NCBI RefSeq assembly: GCF_947501385.1
Contig: NZ_CANMVP010000020.1
Location: forward strand, 1 to 64,000
Direction of reading: 5' to 3'
Length of the DNA stretch: 64,000 bases
From: an uncultured Polaribacter sp.
GTDB taxonomy: Bacteria > Bacteroidota > Bacteroidia > Flavobacteriales > Flavobacteriaceae
Shown: positions 42,075-54,400 of the stretch, piece after piece
Layout of the letters: every line of letters begins with the position of its first letter
Numbering within the stretch: position 1 is the first letter of the stretch
Position numbers and translations under genes: made by a program
The notes under the pieces: model-generated
What the model saw: the letters and a program-made list of their open reading frames with translations, nothing else
What the model was told of the DNA's origin: nothing
The model's database searches: none

Positions 42075-43187
42075 TTATAAAGACTTTTTCAAATACCAAT
42101 CATACATCATTTGTACACCACTTTCTAATTCTACTTTATGTTTCCAATCCAGATTATTTAATTTAGTAACATCTGTAACCTTACGCATGGTACCATCTGG
42201 TTTTTCTGTATTGAAAACAAATTTACCTTTAAAGCCTACAATTTTCTTTATCAAATTTGCTAAATCTTTAATCGAAATATCTCTTCCTGTTCCAATGTTG
42301 ATATGGGTATTTCTTATTTCTTTTTTATCAGAAATTAAATCTTTAAAATCTACACTTTGCATTATATGAACACAAGCATCTGCCATGTCTTCTGAATATA
42401 AAAACTCTCTCATTGGTTTACCTGTTCCCCAAACTTCAACAGCCCCTTCTGCGCTATGCACATCTTCCCCAAAAGGGGAGAATTGAAAGACACCAAACTT
42501 CTCTAAAATCTTTAAAATTTCATTTTTATCATTTTTCCCTGAAATGTTTTTTATAGGATTTTTATTCAAATCTTTTCGAACGCCTTCCCAGTTATCCTCT
42601 AATATCAACTTTGCCAAATGAATTTTACGAATTAAAGCTGGCAAAACATGCGATTTTTCTAAATCAAAATTATCATTGGGTCCGTATAGATTTGTTGGCA
42701 TTACAGAAATAAAATTGGTGCCATATTGCAAATTATAACTTTCACAAAGCTTAATACCAGCAATTTTAGCGATCGCATAGGGCTCATTGGTATATTCTAA
42801 AACATCTGTTAATAGAGACTCTTCTTTAATGGGTTGCGCTGCATTTTTTGGATAAATACAAGTACTTCCTAGGAATAGTAATTTTTTAACGCCAGAAACA
42901 TAACTCTGGTGAATTACATTATTCTGAATCATTAAATCATGATAAATAAAATCTGCTCTATACCTATTATTTGCAACAATACCCCCAACTTTTGCCGCTG
43001 CTAAAAAGACATAAGTTGGGTTTTCTTGTGCAAAAAAAGCTGCGGTTGCTTGCTGATTTGTTAAATCTAGTTCTTTGTGTGTTCTAGTAATAATATTGGT
43101 ATGCCCTTTTTCTTGAAGATTCTTTAAAATGGCACTCCCCACCAAACCTCTATGACCTGCAACAAATATCTTATCGTTCTTATTCAT
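42075..43187 (-). CDS. fcl: GDP-L-fucose synthase
   Basis: Fcl converts GDP-4-dehydro-6-deoxy-D-mannose to GDP-L-fucose by epimerisation and reduction with NADPH. The 370-residue protein shows the Rossmann loop [11 protein letters not shown] (about 12-22), [18 protein letters not shown] and the Y-x3-K pair (PYAIAKIAG). It is about 50 residues longer than the enterobacterial enzyme; the extra part is a polar, lysine/asparagine-rich insertion (about 195-245) before [14 protein letters not shown]. It overlaps gmd by 8 bases. Confidence 0.95.
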   Translation of the reverse strand: MNKNDKIFVAGHRGLVGSAILKNLQEKGHTNIITRTHKELDLTNQQATAAFFAQENPTYVFLAAAKVGGIVANNRYRADFIYHDLMIQNNVIHQSYVSGVKKLLFLGSTCIYPKNAAQPIKEESLLTDVLEYTNEPYAIAKIAGIKLCESYNLQYGTNFISVMPTNLYGPNDNFDLEKSHVLPALIRKIHLAKLILEDNWEGVRKDLNKNPIKNISGKNDKNEILKILEKFGVFQFSPFGEDVHSAEGAVEVWGTGKPMREFLYSEDMADACVHIMQSVDFKDLISDKKEIRNTHINIGTGRDISIKDLANLIKKIVGFKGKFVFNTEKPDGTMRKVTDVTKLNNLDWKHKVELESGVQMMYDWYLKKSL

Positions 43188-44295
43188 AATTGTTGAGAAT
43201 ATCGTGCCCCCCTTTTTTAAGATACATTTCTTTTTTCATTAGATTTACATCATTCTGCATCATATCTTTTACTAAATCTTGCAGGGTGAATTCTGGAACC
43301 CAACCTAATTTTTGTTTTGCTTTTGTGGCGTCTCCTACTAATAAATCTACTTCTGTAGGTCTGTAATAATGAGAATCTATCGCTACAACTTCTTTACCAA
43401 TTTCGACAGTATATTCACTGTTGGAACATGCTTTTATATATCCTTTCTCTTCTGTACCTTCTCCTTTAAATTCTAAACTTATACCTACTTGAGCAAATGC
43501 CATATTTACAAAATCTCTAACAGTGGTTGTTTTTCCTGTTGCAATTACCCAATCTTCTGGTTCTTTTGCTTGCAAAATCATCCACATCATTCTTACATAG
43601 TCTTTTGCATGACCCCAATCTCTTTTTGCATCTAAATTCCCTAGAAAGACTTTGCCCTGCATACCTAAAGCAATTTTAGAGACTGCTCTCGTAATTTTTC
43701 TGGTAACAAAAGTTTCTCCTCGAATTGGAGATTCGTGATTAAATAAAATTCCGTTACAGGCAAATAAATTATACGCTTCTCTATAGTTTACTGTAATCCA
43801 ATAGGCATATATTTTTGCTACTCCATAAGGACTTCTTGGATAAAATGGCGTTGTTTCTGTTTGAGGTACTTCTTGCACTTTACCGTATAATTCTGAAGTG
43901 GAAGCTTGATAGATTTTGGTCTTTTTCTCTAGGTTTAAAATTCGTATCGCTTCCAACAATCTTAAAGTACCTAAACCATCTACATTTGCAGTATACTCTG
44001 GTGTTTCAAAAGAAACGTGTACATGACTCATTGCAGCGAGATTGTAAATTTCATCGGGTTTTACTTCTTGAATAATTCTAATTAAATTAGAAGAATCTGT
44101 CATATCCCCATAATGTAAAAACAAACTTCTGTTTTCTATGTGTGGATCTTGATACAGATGGTCGATCCTTTGGGTATTAAAACTAGAAGCTCTTCTTTTA
44201 ATTCCATGAACTTCATAACCCTTTTTAAGTAATAATTCGGTTAGATAGGCGCCGTCTTGTCCTGTAATTCCTGTAATTAAAGCAACTTTTCTCAT
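43180..44295 (-). CDS. gmd: GDP-mannose 4,6-dehydratase
   Basis: Gmd removes water from GDP-D-mannose to give GDP-4-dehydro-6-deoxy-D-mannose, the precursor used by Fcl. The 371-residue protein carries [17 protein letters not shown] (about 7-23), the STSELYGKV region, [20 protein letters not shown] with the catalytic Y-x3-K, and [16 protein letters not shown]. The length is normal. It is the first gene of the polysaccharide operon, with a TATGTTTG element about 35 bases upstream. Confidence 0.97.
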   Translation of the reverse strand: MRKVALITGITGQDGAYLTELLLKKGYEVHGIKRRASSFNTQRIDHLYQDPHIENRSLFLHYGDMTDSSNLIRIIQEVKPDEIYNLAAMSHVHVSFETPEYTANVDGLGTLRLLEAIRILNLEKKTKIYQASTSELYGKVQEVPQTETTPFYPRSPYGVAKIYAYWITVNYREAYNLFACNGILFNHESPIRGETFVTRKITRAVSKIALGMQGKVFLGNLDAKRDWGHAKDYVRMMWMILQAKEPEDWVIATGKTTTVRDFVNMAFAQVGISLEFKGEGTEEKGYIKACSNSEYTVEIGKEVVAIDSHYYRPTEVDLLVGDATKAKQKLGWVPEFTLQDLVKDMMQNDVNLMKKEMYLKKGGHDILNNYE

Positions 44296-44329
44296 TTCTA
44301 AGAATCTTTTTTGGTATAAGTTTAATACA

Positions 44330-44337
44330 CAAACATA
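44330..44337 (-). promoter_or_regulatory. -7 element (TATGTTTG) of the polysaccharide operon
   Basis: This matches TAnnTTTG on the minus strand, giving gmd a leader of about 30 bases. It could drive the whole tightly packed run of leftward genes down to 30.7 kb. Confidence 0.45.
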
Positions 44338-44468
44338 CGATTTTGGTGCTAAAAATGAATAAGAATTTGAATTTTTAGAAAATGAAAATCAATAGCACTA
44401 ATTCTTTTGTAAATTATACCATCTTTATAAGACTTCATTAAAATTGATAATTGATTTTTTAATTTCAA

Positions 44469-45425
44469 TTACTGAAAAATATAATACTTCTGAGTACATC
44501 TTGCCGAACTTGCACTTCGAACAAAATCGAACCCTAAAGTAATCATATGCGAACCCACATTAAATGCTTGTGTTTTGTTGGTGTTGATTCCAAAACCATA
44601 AGAGGCATATAAATTTCCTCTTTTTAAACCTACAATTGGCGCGATGCTGTTCGGGTTTAAAAATTGATCATTTAAGAAATTATAGCTTACACCAGCCCAG
44701 ATATACCCATTGCTTGTTCTTTTTCTTAATTTAAGATTAAAATCGGTTCTAGACCTTTGGTCAGCCTCAAAATATTCAACCAGAATAGAAGGTTCTAGCT
44801 CATAATTAGCGGAAAATTTATTGAAAATATAAGAATTAAAAAGAGAAAACCTTCTGAGCACTAAGGGTTCTCCGTTTGCAAAAGTATCATCATCTTTATT
44901 TAAAAGGTTCGAAATATTTAAACTAACGCTATAATGATTAAAACGATATAAAAAACTGACATCAAAATTGGAAGAATTTACACTTCTATTATCTACCACA
45001 GAAGAATCTGGTCCATTAAAATTATCGGTGTCAATTCTAAACATATTGTAACTATAGGTAAAACCAAATGAGAAAAAACTATCATTCAGACGACTTAAAG
45101 TCAAATGACTGGCAAAAGTAAGTTTTACTCCTTGCTGGGTCGTATTTCCATTGCTGTCATTAAACACCACCAAACCACCTCCAAAACGGTCTGCTATTCT
45201 ACTTTCTAAAGAAAAAGATTGGGTGTCTGGTGCATCTTTTACACCGAGCCATTGCGATAATCCGTTGACTCTAATTCTTAATCCTGAACCAATTCCTGCA
45301 TACGCAGGTGTGATCATAAAAGGATTATCACCCATATAATTTAAATATTGTGGCAAATTATTTTCTTGTCCAAAAATAGAGCCGTTTGCTATCAAACAAA
45401 TAACGAGTATATATAATTTCTTCAT
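44469..45425 (-). CDS. sprF: PorP/SprF family outer-membrane protein, SprF-like
   Basis: This 318-residue protein has a signal peptide (1-19) and the PorP/SprF beta-barrel pattern (QYLNYMGDNPFMITPAYAGI near the N-terminus, alternating strands ending in MITLGFDFV). In Flavobacterium johnsoniae SprF is needed for export and attachment of SprB. The gene follows the giant SprB-like gene by 6 bases, which supports the same role. It is the last gene of the operon. Confidence 0.9.
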   Translation of the reverse strand: MKKLYILVICLIANGSIFGQENNLPQYLNYMGDNPFMITPAYAGIGSGLRIRVNGLSQWLGVKDAPDTQSFSLESRIADRFGGGLVVFNDSNGNTTQQGVKLTFASHLTLSRLNDSFFSFGFTYSYNMFRIDTDNFNGPDSSVVDNRSVNSSNFDVSFLYRFNHYSVSLNISNLLNKDDDTFANGEPLVLRRFSLFNSYIFNKFSANYELEPSILVEYFEADQRSRTDFNLKLRKRTSNGYIWAGVSYNFLNDQFLNPNSIAPIVGLKRGNLYASYGFGINTNKTQAFNVGSHMITLGFDFVRSASSARCTQKYYIFQ

Positions 45426-45431
45426 CGGTGC

Positions 45432-48400
45432 TTATCTATAAAGGGTGAAATTTCCAATTAATTTTTTCTTGTCTCCAAGAATGTCTTTATAGTAAACTAC
45501 ATACCAATAATCTCCAGAAGGCATGGGTTTGCCGTTGTAAATTCCGTCCCAACCTTGCTGAATCCCTTTAAACTCTTTTAACAATCTACTATACCTATCA
45601 TAGACAGAAACTTCTATTTCATGATATTCCTCTACTCTTTCTGGATACCAAAAATCGTTTTCATTATTATTATTTGGGGTAAAGAAATTTGGAATAAAAA
45701 TATCGATATACACACCTTCAACAGCCGCAGAAACTTCACAACCTTTTGCATCTTTTACGGTGATGGTATAGGTTCTTGTTGCATTAATTATAAAGGTATT
45801 GTCCCAGTCGAAATCACCTCCATTTAAACTATACGTATAGGGTGAAGAACCCCCAATAGGGTCTGCAATTAAAGTATTTTTTGTATTGGTATCTATGGTA
45901 AGCTCTAGAGGTACAGACTTTTCTACCTCAATTTCGGTACTTACGGAACAACCATTTTCATGCACCGCTTTTACCCTATATTTTCCTGGCAATACATTAG
46001 AATACTTACCATCAGTTGTTGGACTTGTATCATTTAGCGTGTAGGTTATTTGATTTTGATATGCACTACTAACCGCTGCTACAATAGAGGCTCCTTCCTC
46101 ACAAGTGTAACTTACATTTGCAGATACATTTAAATTTACTGCTGTCTTCAGCGAAACATCGATACTTTTTTCACAACCGTTTTTACCTTTTACCGTTACA
46201 GCATAGGTTTTACCTCCTTCTAAATTCGAAAATAGCGTTTGTCCTGTTACAAAAGCACCATTTTCTAACTTCGTTTCGTACGGTGCTTCATCACCAGAAA
46301 TATCCAACTCAAAAGAAGCATTCGAATTTCCAACACAGGTTTCTTCAACAATATTTTTTAATGCTACTTTTAATTCTGAGGGTTCTGCAATAGTTATTTT
46401 TTGTGTAATTGGCTCACAATTTAAATTGTCTTTGACGCTAACTTCGTATACTCCTGAAGCTAAATTGGTAAATACACTCTGACTCTTAAAATTTACACCG
46501 TCTATACTGCACAAGAAATCACCTTGTCCGCCTTTTGCATTTATGGTAATTGTTCCGTTACTTTCGCCAAAACAAGAAATAGCGGTTGCAATTACCGGCC
46601 CATCAAAAATTAACGGTTCTGGATTATTTATTACAATTTCTTCGGTTACTATACATCCGTTTGTGTGTGTTACTGTTAAAGTGTGACTTCCTGAAGCAAT
46701 GTCTTTAAATTCTCCATCAATTTGAGGCGTATTTCCGTCTAAAGAAAAAGTAACCTCACTTGCGTAAGCAGCATCAACCGTCGCGGAAATAGTTGTTAAA
46801 TAATTTGTGCAATTTACTGTTGTTGTTGATTGTAAGTTTAAATCAACAGCTTCCTCTAGGTTTACAGTAACTACAGTTTTACAACCTTGGCTATCTTCAA
46901 CAAAAACAACATGGGTTGTTTCTCCTGTAAGATTGCTAAAAGCTACTTGATTGTCAATAAAGACTCCATCGTTTAATTTTGTTTTATACGGTGCAGTTCC
47001 GCCTACAATATTTATAAAGAAAGAAGCATCTGCATTTCCAAAACATGTTTCTTGATTCACATTTATAGCCGTTGCCGTTAAGGCTGTAGGCTGCATAATT
47101 GTTACGGTTTGTAAAATAGAACAACCGCTTTCATCTTGCACAGTTATATTATAATTTCCTGCAGATAAATTGCTGAATGTATTCGAAGTTTCAAAGTTTA
47201 ATTGATCTATACTGTACATGAGGTTTCCTGTTCCACCTTGGGCATTTATAGTAATTGTTCCATTATTCTCGCCAAAACAAGAAACATCAGTTTTAATTAC
47301 GGGTCCATTAAAAATTAATGGTTCTGGATTATTTATTACAATCTCTTCGGTTACTATACATCCGTTCTCGTGAGTTACTGTTAAAGTATAGTTTCCAGAA
47401 GCAATATCTTTAAATTCTCCATTCGTTTGAGGCGTGCTTCCATCTAAAGAAAAAGTAACCTCATTCGCATAAGCAGCATCAATTGTCGCAGAAATAGTTG
47501 TTAGGTAATTTGTACAATCTACCGCTGTTGTTGATTGTAAGTTTAAATCAACAGCTTCTTCTAGGTTTACAATAACTACAGTTTCACAACCTTGGCTATC
47601 TTCAACAAAAACAACATGCGTTTTTCCTCCTGTAAGGTTGCTAAAAGCTACCTGATTGTCAATAAAAACTCCCCCATTTAATTTTGTTTTATACGGCGCT
47701 GTTCCACCAACAATAGCTACAGAAAAAGAAGCATCTGCATTTCCAAAACACGTTTCTTGCTTCACATTTATAGCCGTTGCCGTTAAGGCTGTAGGCTGCA
47801 TAATTGTTACGGTTTGTAGAATAAAACAACCGCTTTCATCTTGCACAATAACATCATAATTTCCTGCAGATAAATTGCTGAATGTATTTGAAGTTTCAAA
47901 TTTTAATTGATCTATACTGTAAATTAGGTTTCCTGTTCCACCTTGAGCATTTATAGTGATAGAACCATCATTTGATCCCAAACAGGTAATGTTTGTAACC
48001 GCTATTGGAGCAGTGAATTCTAACGGAACTGGATCAACAATTGTGTGTGTTGCTGTAGTGATCTCACAATCTTCACTGGTAACTCTAATTTTGTAAGTTC
48101 CAGAACCAAGATTGTCAAAAATTTCTGAAGTTTGTTGTGGTCTAACTACCACATTCGTATCCTCTAATAATTCATAGAAATAATTACCCAAACCACCAGA
48201 AGCATTTGCAGAAAGAACAGCGGTGTTTTCATTCGCACAGCTTACCAACGCAACGTCTAAATTAAGCGTCGCCGAAAGTGGTGTTACTGGTAAAATATTA
48301 ATAATTGCTGATGTTTCTGAAGTACAACCATTTGCATCTTTTGCATAGAATTGGTAATCTCCTGGAGTTAAATTGAAAGTTGAGTTATTCCCAAAATTGA

Positions 48401-51400
48401 TTCCATCTGAACTGTAGGTATAATTTCCAGCTCCACCATTTGCGGAAACAGTAACTGAAGCGGTTTCTGTCAAACAAGAAACTGAACTTGTTATATTGGC
48501 TTCAATAATAACCTTATTTGGTTCATTAATCGTAATTGGCAATTGTAAATCACAAGAATAATCATCAGAAATGGTAACCGTATAATTTCCTGCAGCTAAA
48601 TCAGTAAAAATATTTGAGGATTGTTTTGCTGAAATTGTTTGCCCGTCTAATTGAATTTGATAAAAATAATTTGGAGGATTTCCTTGTCCGCCAGAAGAAA
48701 CAGCTACTTGTATTGCTGCACTAGCCTCTCCAGCACAGCTATTTAATACCGTTTCCACTAACGTTGCTTGTATAGGTGTTGGTGCTTCTAAAACACTATT
48801 TTTTAGAACTTCACATCCATTTTTATCCTTTACAATGACATTATAAGCATCTGATGATAAATTAATTATTGAATTATTATTACTAAAATCTTGAATTATA
48901 GTTCCTGACGTAGTGGTTACTTTGTATTGGTAATCTCCCCAACCTCCCTTTGCGTTTATTAAAATTTCTCCGCTATTTGCAACTAAACAATTTATAGGAG
49001 TTTCTACGAAAAAAAAATCTAAAGGATTCATTGGATTTTCAATAGTAAATACTTCAGAAGTAACTTCACAAAAAGGAGTATTCGACATGTTTACTACTGT
49101 ATAATATGCTCCTGCTGGTAAATTATTAATGGACGTTACACCCGTTCCTGTGCCAGAAATTGAGGTGGTGATTCCGCTATTATTATCAAATATTTCATAA
49201 TTATACGCATCTGAATATGGTGTTGTTGTGCTAAAATCTAAAGTAACTTCACCCGTATTAGCACCAAAGCAGCTCACATCATTTACTTTATTTACCGTTA
49301 ACTTAAAAGGGGTAATTTCTAAAACTTGATGTGTACGCTGTAAACTACATCCTGTTGTTAGGTTATTTACAGTAACTGTATACACATCTTCTGTTAAATT
49401 GAAAAATTCACCCGTATTGTTCGTTTCTGAAAATCCGTTTTTACCAACTACGGCATAACTAATATTTGCTATTGGTAATGTTGATGTATAATTTATAGAA
49501 ATATGTTCTCCTGTAGCACAATCTAAAGCTTTATCAATAGTAATTGACGCCCCTGTAATTTCTGAAAATGGCTGAATTATAGCATTTGTACTTCCCATAC
49601 AACCCAAAGAATCATACACGTTAATGCGATATGCTCCTCCGTTTTTATTCGTTGAATAATAAGTGCTGGTATTTCCTTTTTGTACAACTTCATCATCTGT
49701 TGTGGCTACTGTTCCTTTTGTGTCGATAAATTCGAAAATAGTGTATGAACCACTTCCACCAGAAATGGCTGTTTTATCAATAGAAATACTTGCGTTTTCG
49801 CCAGAATTTCCAACCAAACAATTAAATTCTGTAACCGTTGGAGTTGGAACTAGTATTGGATTAAATTCTAAAATATTCACGTTTGTTTTGTCAACATTAC
49901 ACCCATTAGAACTTAACGCGGTAATGGTATAAGTTCCAGGAGCAACATCTATAAAACTGTTTGAACTTGTATCAAAAGTTCCAGAAACAGGACTAATACT
50001 ATACGTATAGGTGAGGCTGCTGTTTAAATTTTGGAATGAAATATTGCCAGAATTACTGCCACTACAAACACTGTTAGTAACCGTGTACGTAAAGTCTGGA
50101 AGTAATCTCTCTGGAATTTCTACCTCAATGGTTTTAAAACAACTTCCCGTAGCAAGGGCGTTATCAAAAACAGTAATATGATATGATGTTACGTTTGAAA
50201 CACTAATTATTTCTGGATTATTAAGCAAATTGGTTCTAGAAAAAACGATATTTCCAAGACCGTCTGAAACTTCATAATCATAATCTCCAGAACCACTTGT
50301 AACGGTTAACGTTATTTCTGCATTAGGTGATGAAGAACAATCTAAATTTTTAGTAACCGTTCCTATAAAATCTAATTCAGGAATGATTTTTACAGTTTCA
50401 GCAGGACTCTCACAAGCGTTACTATCTTTTATTTTTACTTGATAGTCTCCTGGGGTTAAGTTTTCAAATACTGAAGTTGAAACATAACTTACCCCATTAT
50501 CGATAGAATAAAAATAAGGTGCTAAACCATTGGCTCCAATAACTGTAATTGTTTTGTTACTATCACAACTATTCGCAGTTAAAGTTGAGATGGTTGGTTT
50601 TTCACTAACATTAAGTGTTACCGAATTTAAAACCTTGTTACATTCAGAGGCGTCTTTTACTGAAATTAATACTGTTGAAGAAATTGTTGGATCCACTAAA
50701 TTTGACAACGGAACTTCTATAAACAAATCTGTAGTTACTATTGTCGAAACAAAGTTTGAACTTGAAAGTGTAAACTCATAATTTCCAAATCCGCCATAAA
50801 TGCTTGAGATTTCTATAATTCCAGGAAGTGCACAGGTAATATCTTTTGCTACAACCGCCACACCAGTAATTTCCAAACCTCTTTTAACGCTAACATCTAA
50901 ACTTCCCCAAGAACAAGAAGCGCCATTTGTAAGTACTAAGTAATAATCTCCGGCGGCCAAGTTAGATACTGTAATGTTATTTGTATTTGATTGACTTCCG
51001 TTTGAAATTATAGTGTTGGTTGTTTTATCAAATACATTCCAATTTAATATACCACTTAAAGGATTTTTAGCATCATCGATAGAAAACTCAATTTCACCAG
51101 TATCTGAAGTTGCACAGGCATCTTTTGTTACGTTTCCAGTAATTGCAATATCTGGAGTAAACGTATCATACACATTTGTATCATTTTGTTTGATACAGCC
51201 CGTAGCATCTTTTACGTAAAAAGTATAATTAAGCCCTGGTGTTAGATTATCAAAAATATATTGCAACGATGTTGATGGTATAGGCGTCTGCCAATCTGTT
51301 GTAGAATTAATTGCAAACTGATACGGTGCAACACCATCTTGCGCTTCTACTGTTACATTAAAACCATCTACACAACTTCCTCCTGGAGCTGTACTAACAA

Positions 51401-54400
51401 CTAAATTAGAAACTGGGTAGGGAATTGTATACGGATCTAAAACTTTTTCACATCTTACTGTAACTCCATCTGTTTCTAACAATCTGATAACTGGAAATAC
51501 CTTTGTTCCTGAAGGGTTATTCAAAAAAACAGGATTTGTACTCCAATTTGCTCCATTGTCTGAACTATAATTTAAAATATAAGGAGCGTAAGAATTTGTT
51601 ACTTCAAATTCAAAACCAAATTGAGTTGGATCTGTAATGGTACAATCTGGAACAATCGGTTTTATATTTGCTTCCAAATCCAAAGGTTCTATAACAGCAG
51701 CATTGGTTGTTTTTGAACAACCATCAGCACCTGTAACTTCAATTGTATAATTTCCTGCGGATAAATTTACATACTCTTTTAAAGTTCCATAAAAGAATAC
51801 CGTCGTGTTTGTATAACCATTAGAGCCATTTACTTCAATCGAATAAGGAGCTTTACTACCAGAAATAGCAATTTCAATTTTTCCTTTTTCACCAAAACAT
51901 TTTGGGTCTGTTGCTGTAGCAATAACATTTAAATCTGGTGTTTTATGAATGGTAACTGTTTTTATGAATTCACAAAAACCAGTATTTCCAGATCGATCTC
52001 TTACATACACATCATAATTTCCTGCAATCGAAATAGTTTTGTTGTTTGTATTTCCAAAATCAGCATTTGTAGGTAAAACTCCAGCATCCACAAAAGCATA
52101 TACATAAGCGCCATTTCCACCTGAAGCCGTTACAGAAATTGCTCCTGAAGTACAGGAAATATCTGTAGTTAAAATACTGGCATTTAACTGCGGATAAATG
52201 GTATGATTAGAAATTACAGATTCACATCCTAAAGCATCTTTTACATTTATAGTATAGGTATTGGGAACTAAATTTTTAAAAATATAGGCATTTGGAGTCG
52301 CTACATCTGGAGAAAACCAAAGTCCATTATTAATTCTAAATGTATAGTCTCCATTTCCTTGGGTGACATTTACAGAAATTTCTCCGTTGTTCCCTGTATA
52401 ACATTGCGCACTCGTAGCGGTATGTTGTAACGTAACTGGTGTATTAATTTGAATTACAGCATCTGTTGTTGCCAAACATCCGTTTGTATCTCTTGCTTTT
52501 ATTGTATAAATTCCTGAAGAAAGATTCGTAAATTGAGTTTGCCAGGTTGTACCATTGTCGATACTGAATTCATAGGGTGCCTTTCCTCCAGCAGCACTAG
52601 GCGTTATTGTTGCGTCAGAACTTCCGCAAGAAAGGTTTTTGGTAATAGTTGCCGTAACCGTAACTACTGATGGTTCAGAAATAATTTGTGTGTCTAAATC
52701 TAAAATACAGGTATCTTTTTTTAGTTGGATGGCATAATTTCCTTGAGGTAGTGTATTTAATATGATTGGTGAACTTGTAGCAGCAACCCAACTTCCCCCG
52801 TTTACAGCATACTCAAAATTACTTCCAAAATTTTCTGCATTTATGGTAATGCTTCCGTCTGAATTTCCATTACAGGTAGCATCAGAAACACTAGAAACGG
52901 TTCCTTTAAACGTATTGTTTGGCAACACCTCTACAACAATAGTTTCAGTACAATTACTGCCGTAATTAATTTCAATAGGATAGCTTCCTTCAGAAATATT
53001 CGTAAAAATAGTATTTGACGAAAACGCACCTCCATTAAAACTATAAGTATAAAGAGCATTGGTAGGCAGTATTGTAATTGTGCCTTTACCATCACATGCA
53101 TACACAACATTTGCTGTTCCATTTGGTGCAGTTGGCAGTGGATTTATAGTAATATTTGGTAAATTTAAAACACAGTTATTTGCATCTTTTATAGAAACGG
53201 TATAAATTCCTGAACCTAAATTATTAAAAGTGCTGTTAGTAACATAATTACTATTGTCTATACTGAATTTATACGGTGCTTTTCCTCCTGAAGGCATATC
53301 AAAAGTGATGATGCCATCTGTAGTACAGGTATAATCTTGTGTTAAGCTTGCACTCCCAACAATTTCAGTGGGTTCTGTTACTAAAATGCTACGTTCATAA
53401 GTACAGGTTTCTCCCGCTTTTGCAGCATTTATTTTAATAACATACGTATCTGGAGCTAGATTGTTAAAAATGCCATTTCCTTGATAGGTTACACCATTGT
53501 CAATACTATAGGTTAGGCTATATCCTAAATTACTTCCTTGAATACTTACATTGATACTTCCACTATTTTCGCCATAACAAGTGCTATTATTTACAGTTTC
53601 ATTAAATGCTAAATCGTCTTCTTTAGAAATAGTTACTGGGTTTGAAATCGTCCAACAATTGTTAGCGTCCATCACCAAATATTCATAGATCCCTTCTTTT
53701 CCTAAAGGAATAGCAATTGTGCTTGACGTAAAGAAATCTGAAACCGGAATTGCATCAGCATCGCTATAAAGATTAGTACCATTATAGGACCAAATGGCAA
53801 AATTATAGATTGGAACTCCGCCTGAGGGATTTAATTCTATACTTCCGTCTAAACAATTAATGCTTTTAGTGGCAGTTGCTGATAAATCTAATGGACTTGG
53901 CTTGGTAAAAGTTACCTCACCAATAAAATTACAACTGTTAGATGCTGTTACTTCTACACTGTAAAAACCTGCTTGAGAAACATCAAAACTATAATCATTA
54001 TCTGCTATGGGACCAACCGTAGACAACAAGTTGCCGTCTTTGTATAGTTTATAAGTATAATCTCCAGCAATATTATCTACTTGCACTCGTATTTCACCTG
54101 TAGAGTCTGAGCAAGAAATAGGCTGCGTAATTAGTTTTACGTCGATATCTTTTTCTACAATATCTATATTTACTAAAGAATAAATACAAGAAGTTATGGA
54201 TCCTCCTTTTTTTCTGATAAATACATTATAACTGCCTGCTGAAGTTACATCAAAAACGTTACGATCTTGGTAAGAGCCCACATTATTGGTTAGACTGTAT
54301 TCGTAATCTACAGGCACATTATTAATGGTGATGCTTCCTGGAGTTCCACAAATAATATCTTTTGTAATAACAGCTGGGTCTATCGTTGCTTTAAAAACAT

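Noticed and set aside
49663..49932. Open frames opposite to the giant sprB gene (here and at several other places)
   Set aside because: They are shadows of biased codon use in the repeats, with no start context or recognisable domain.
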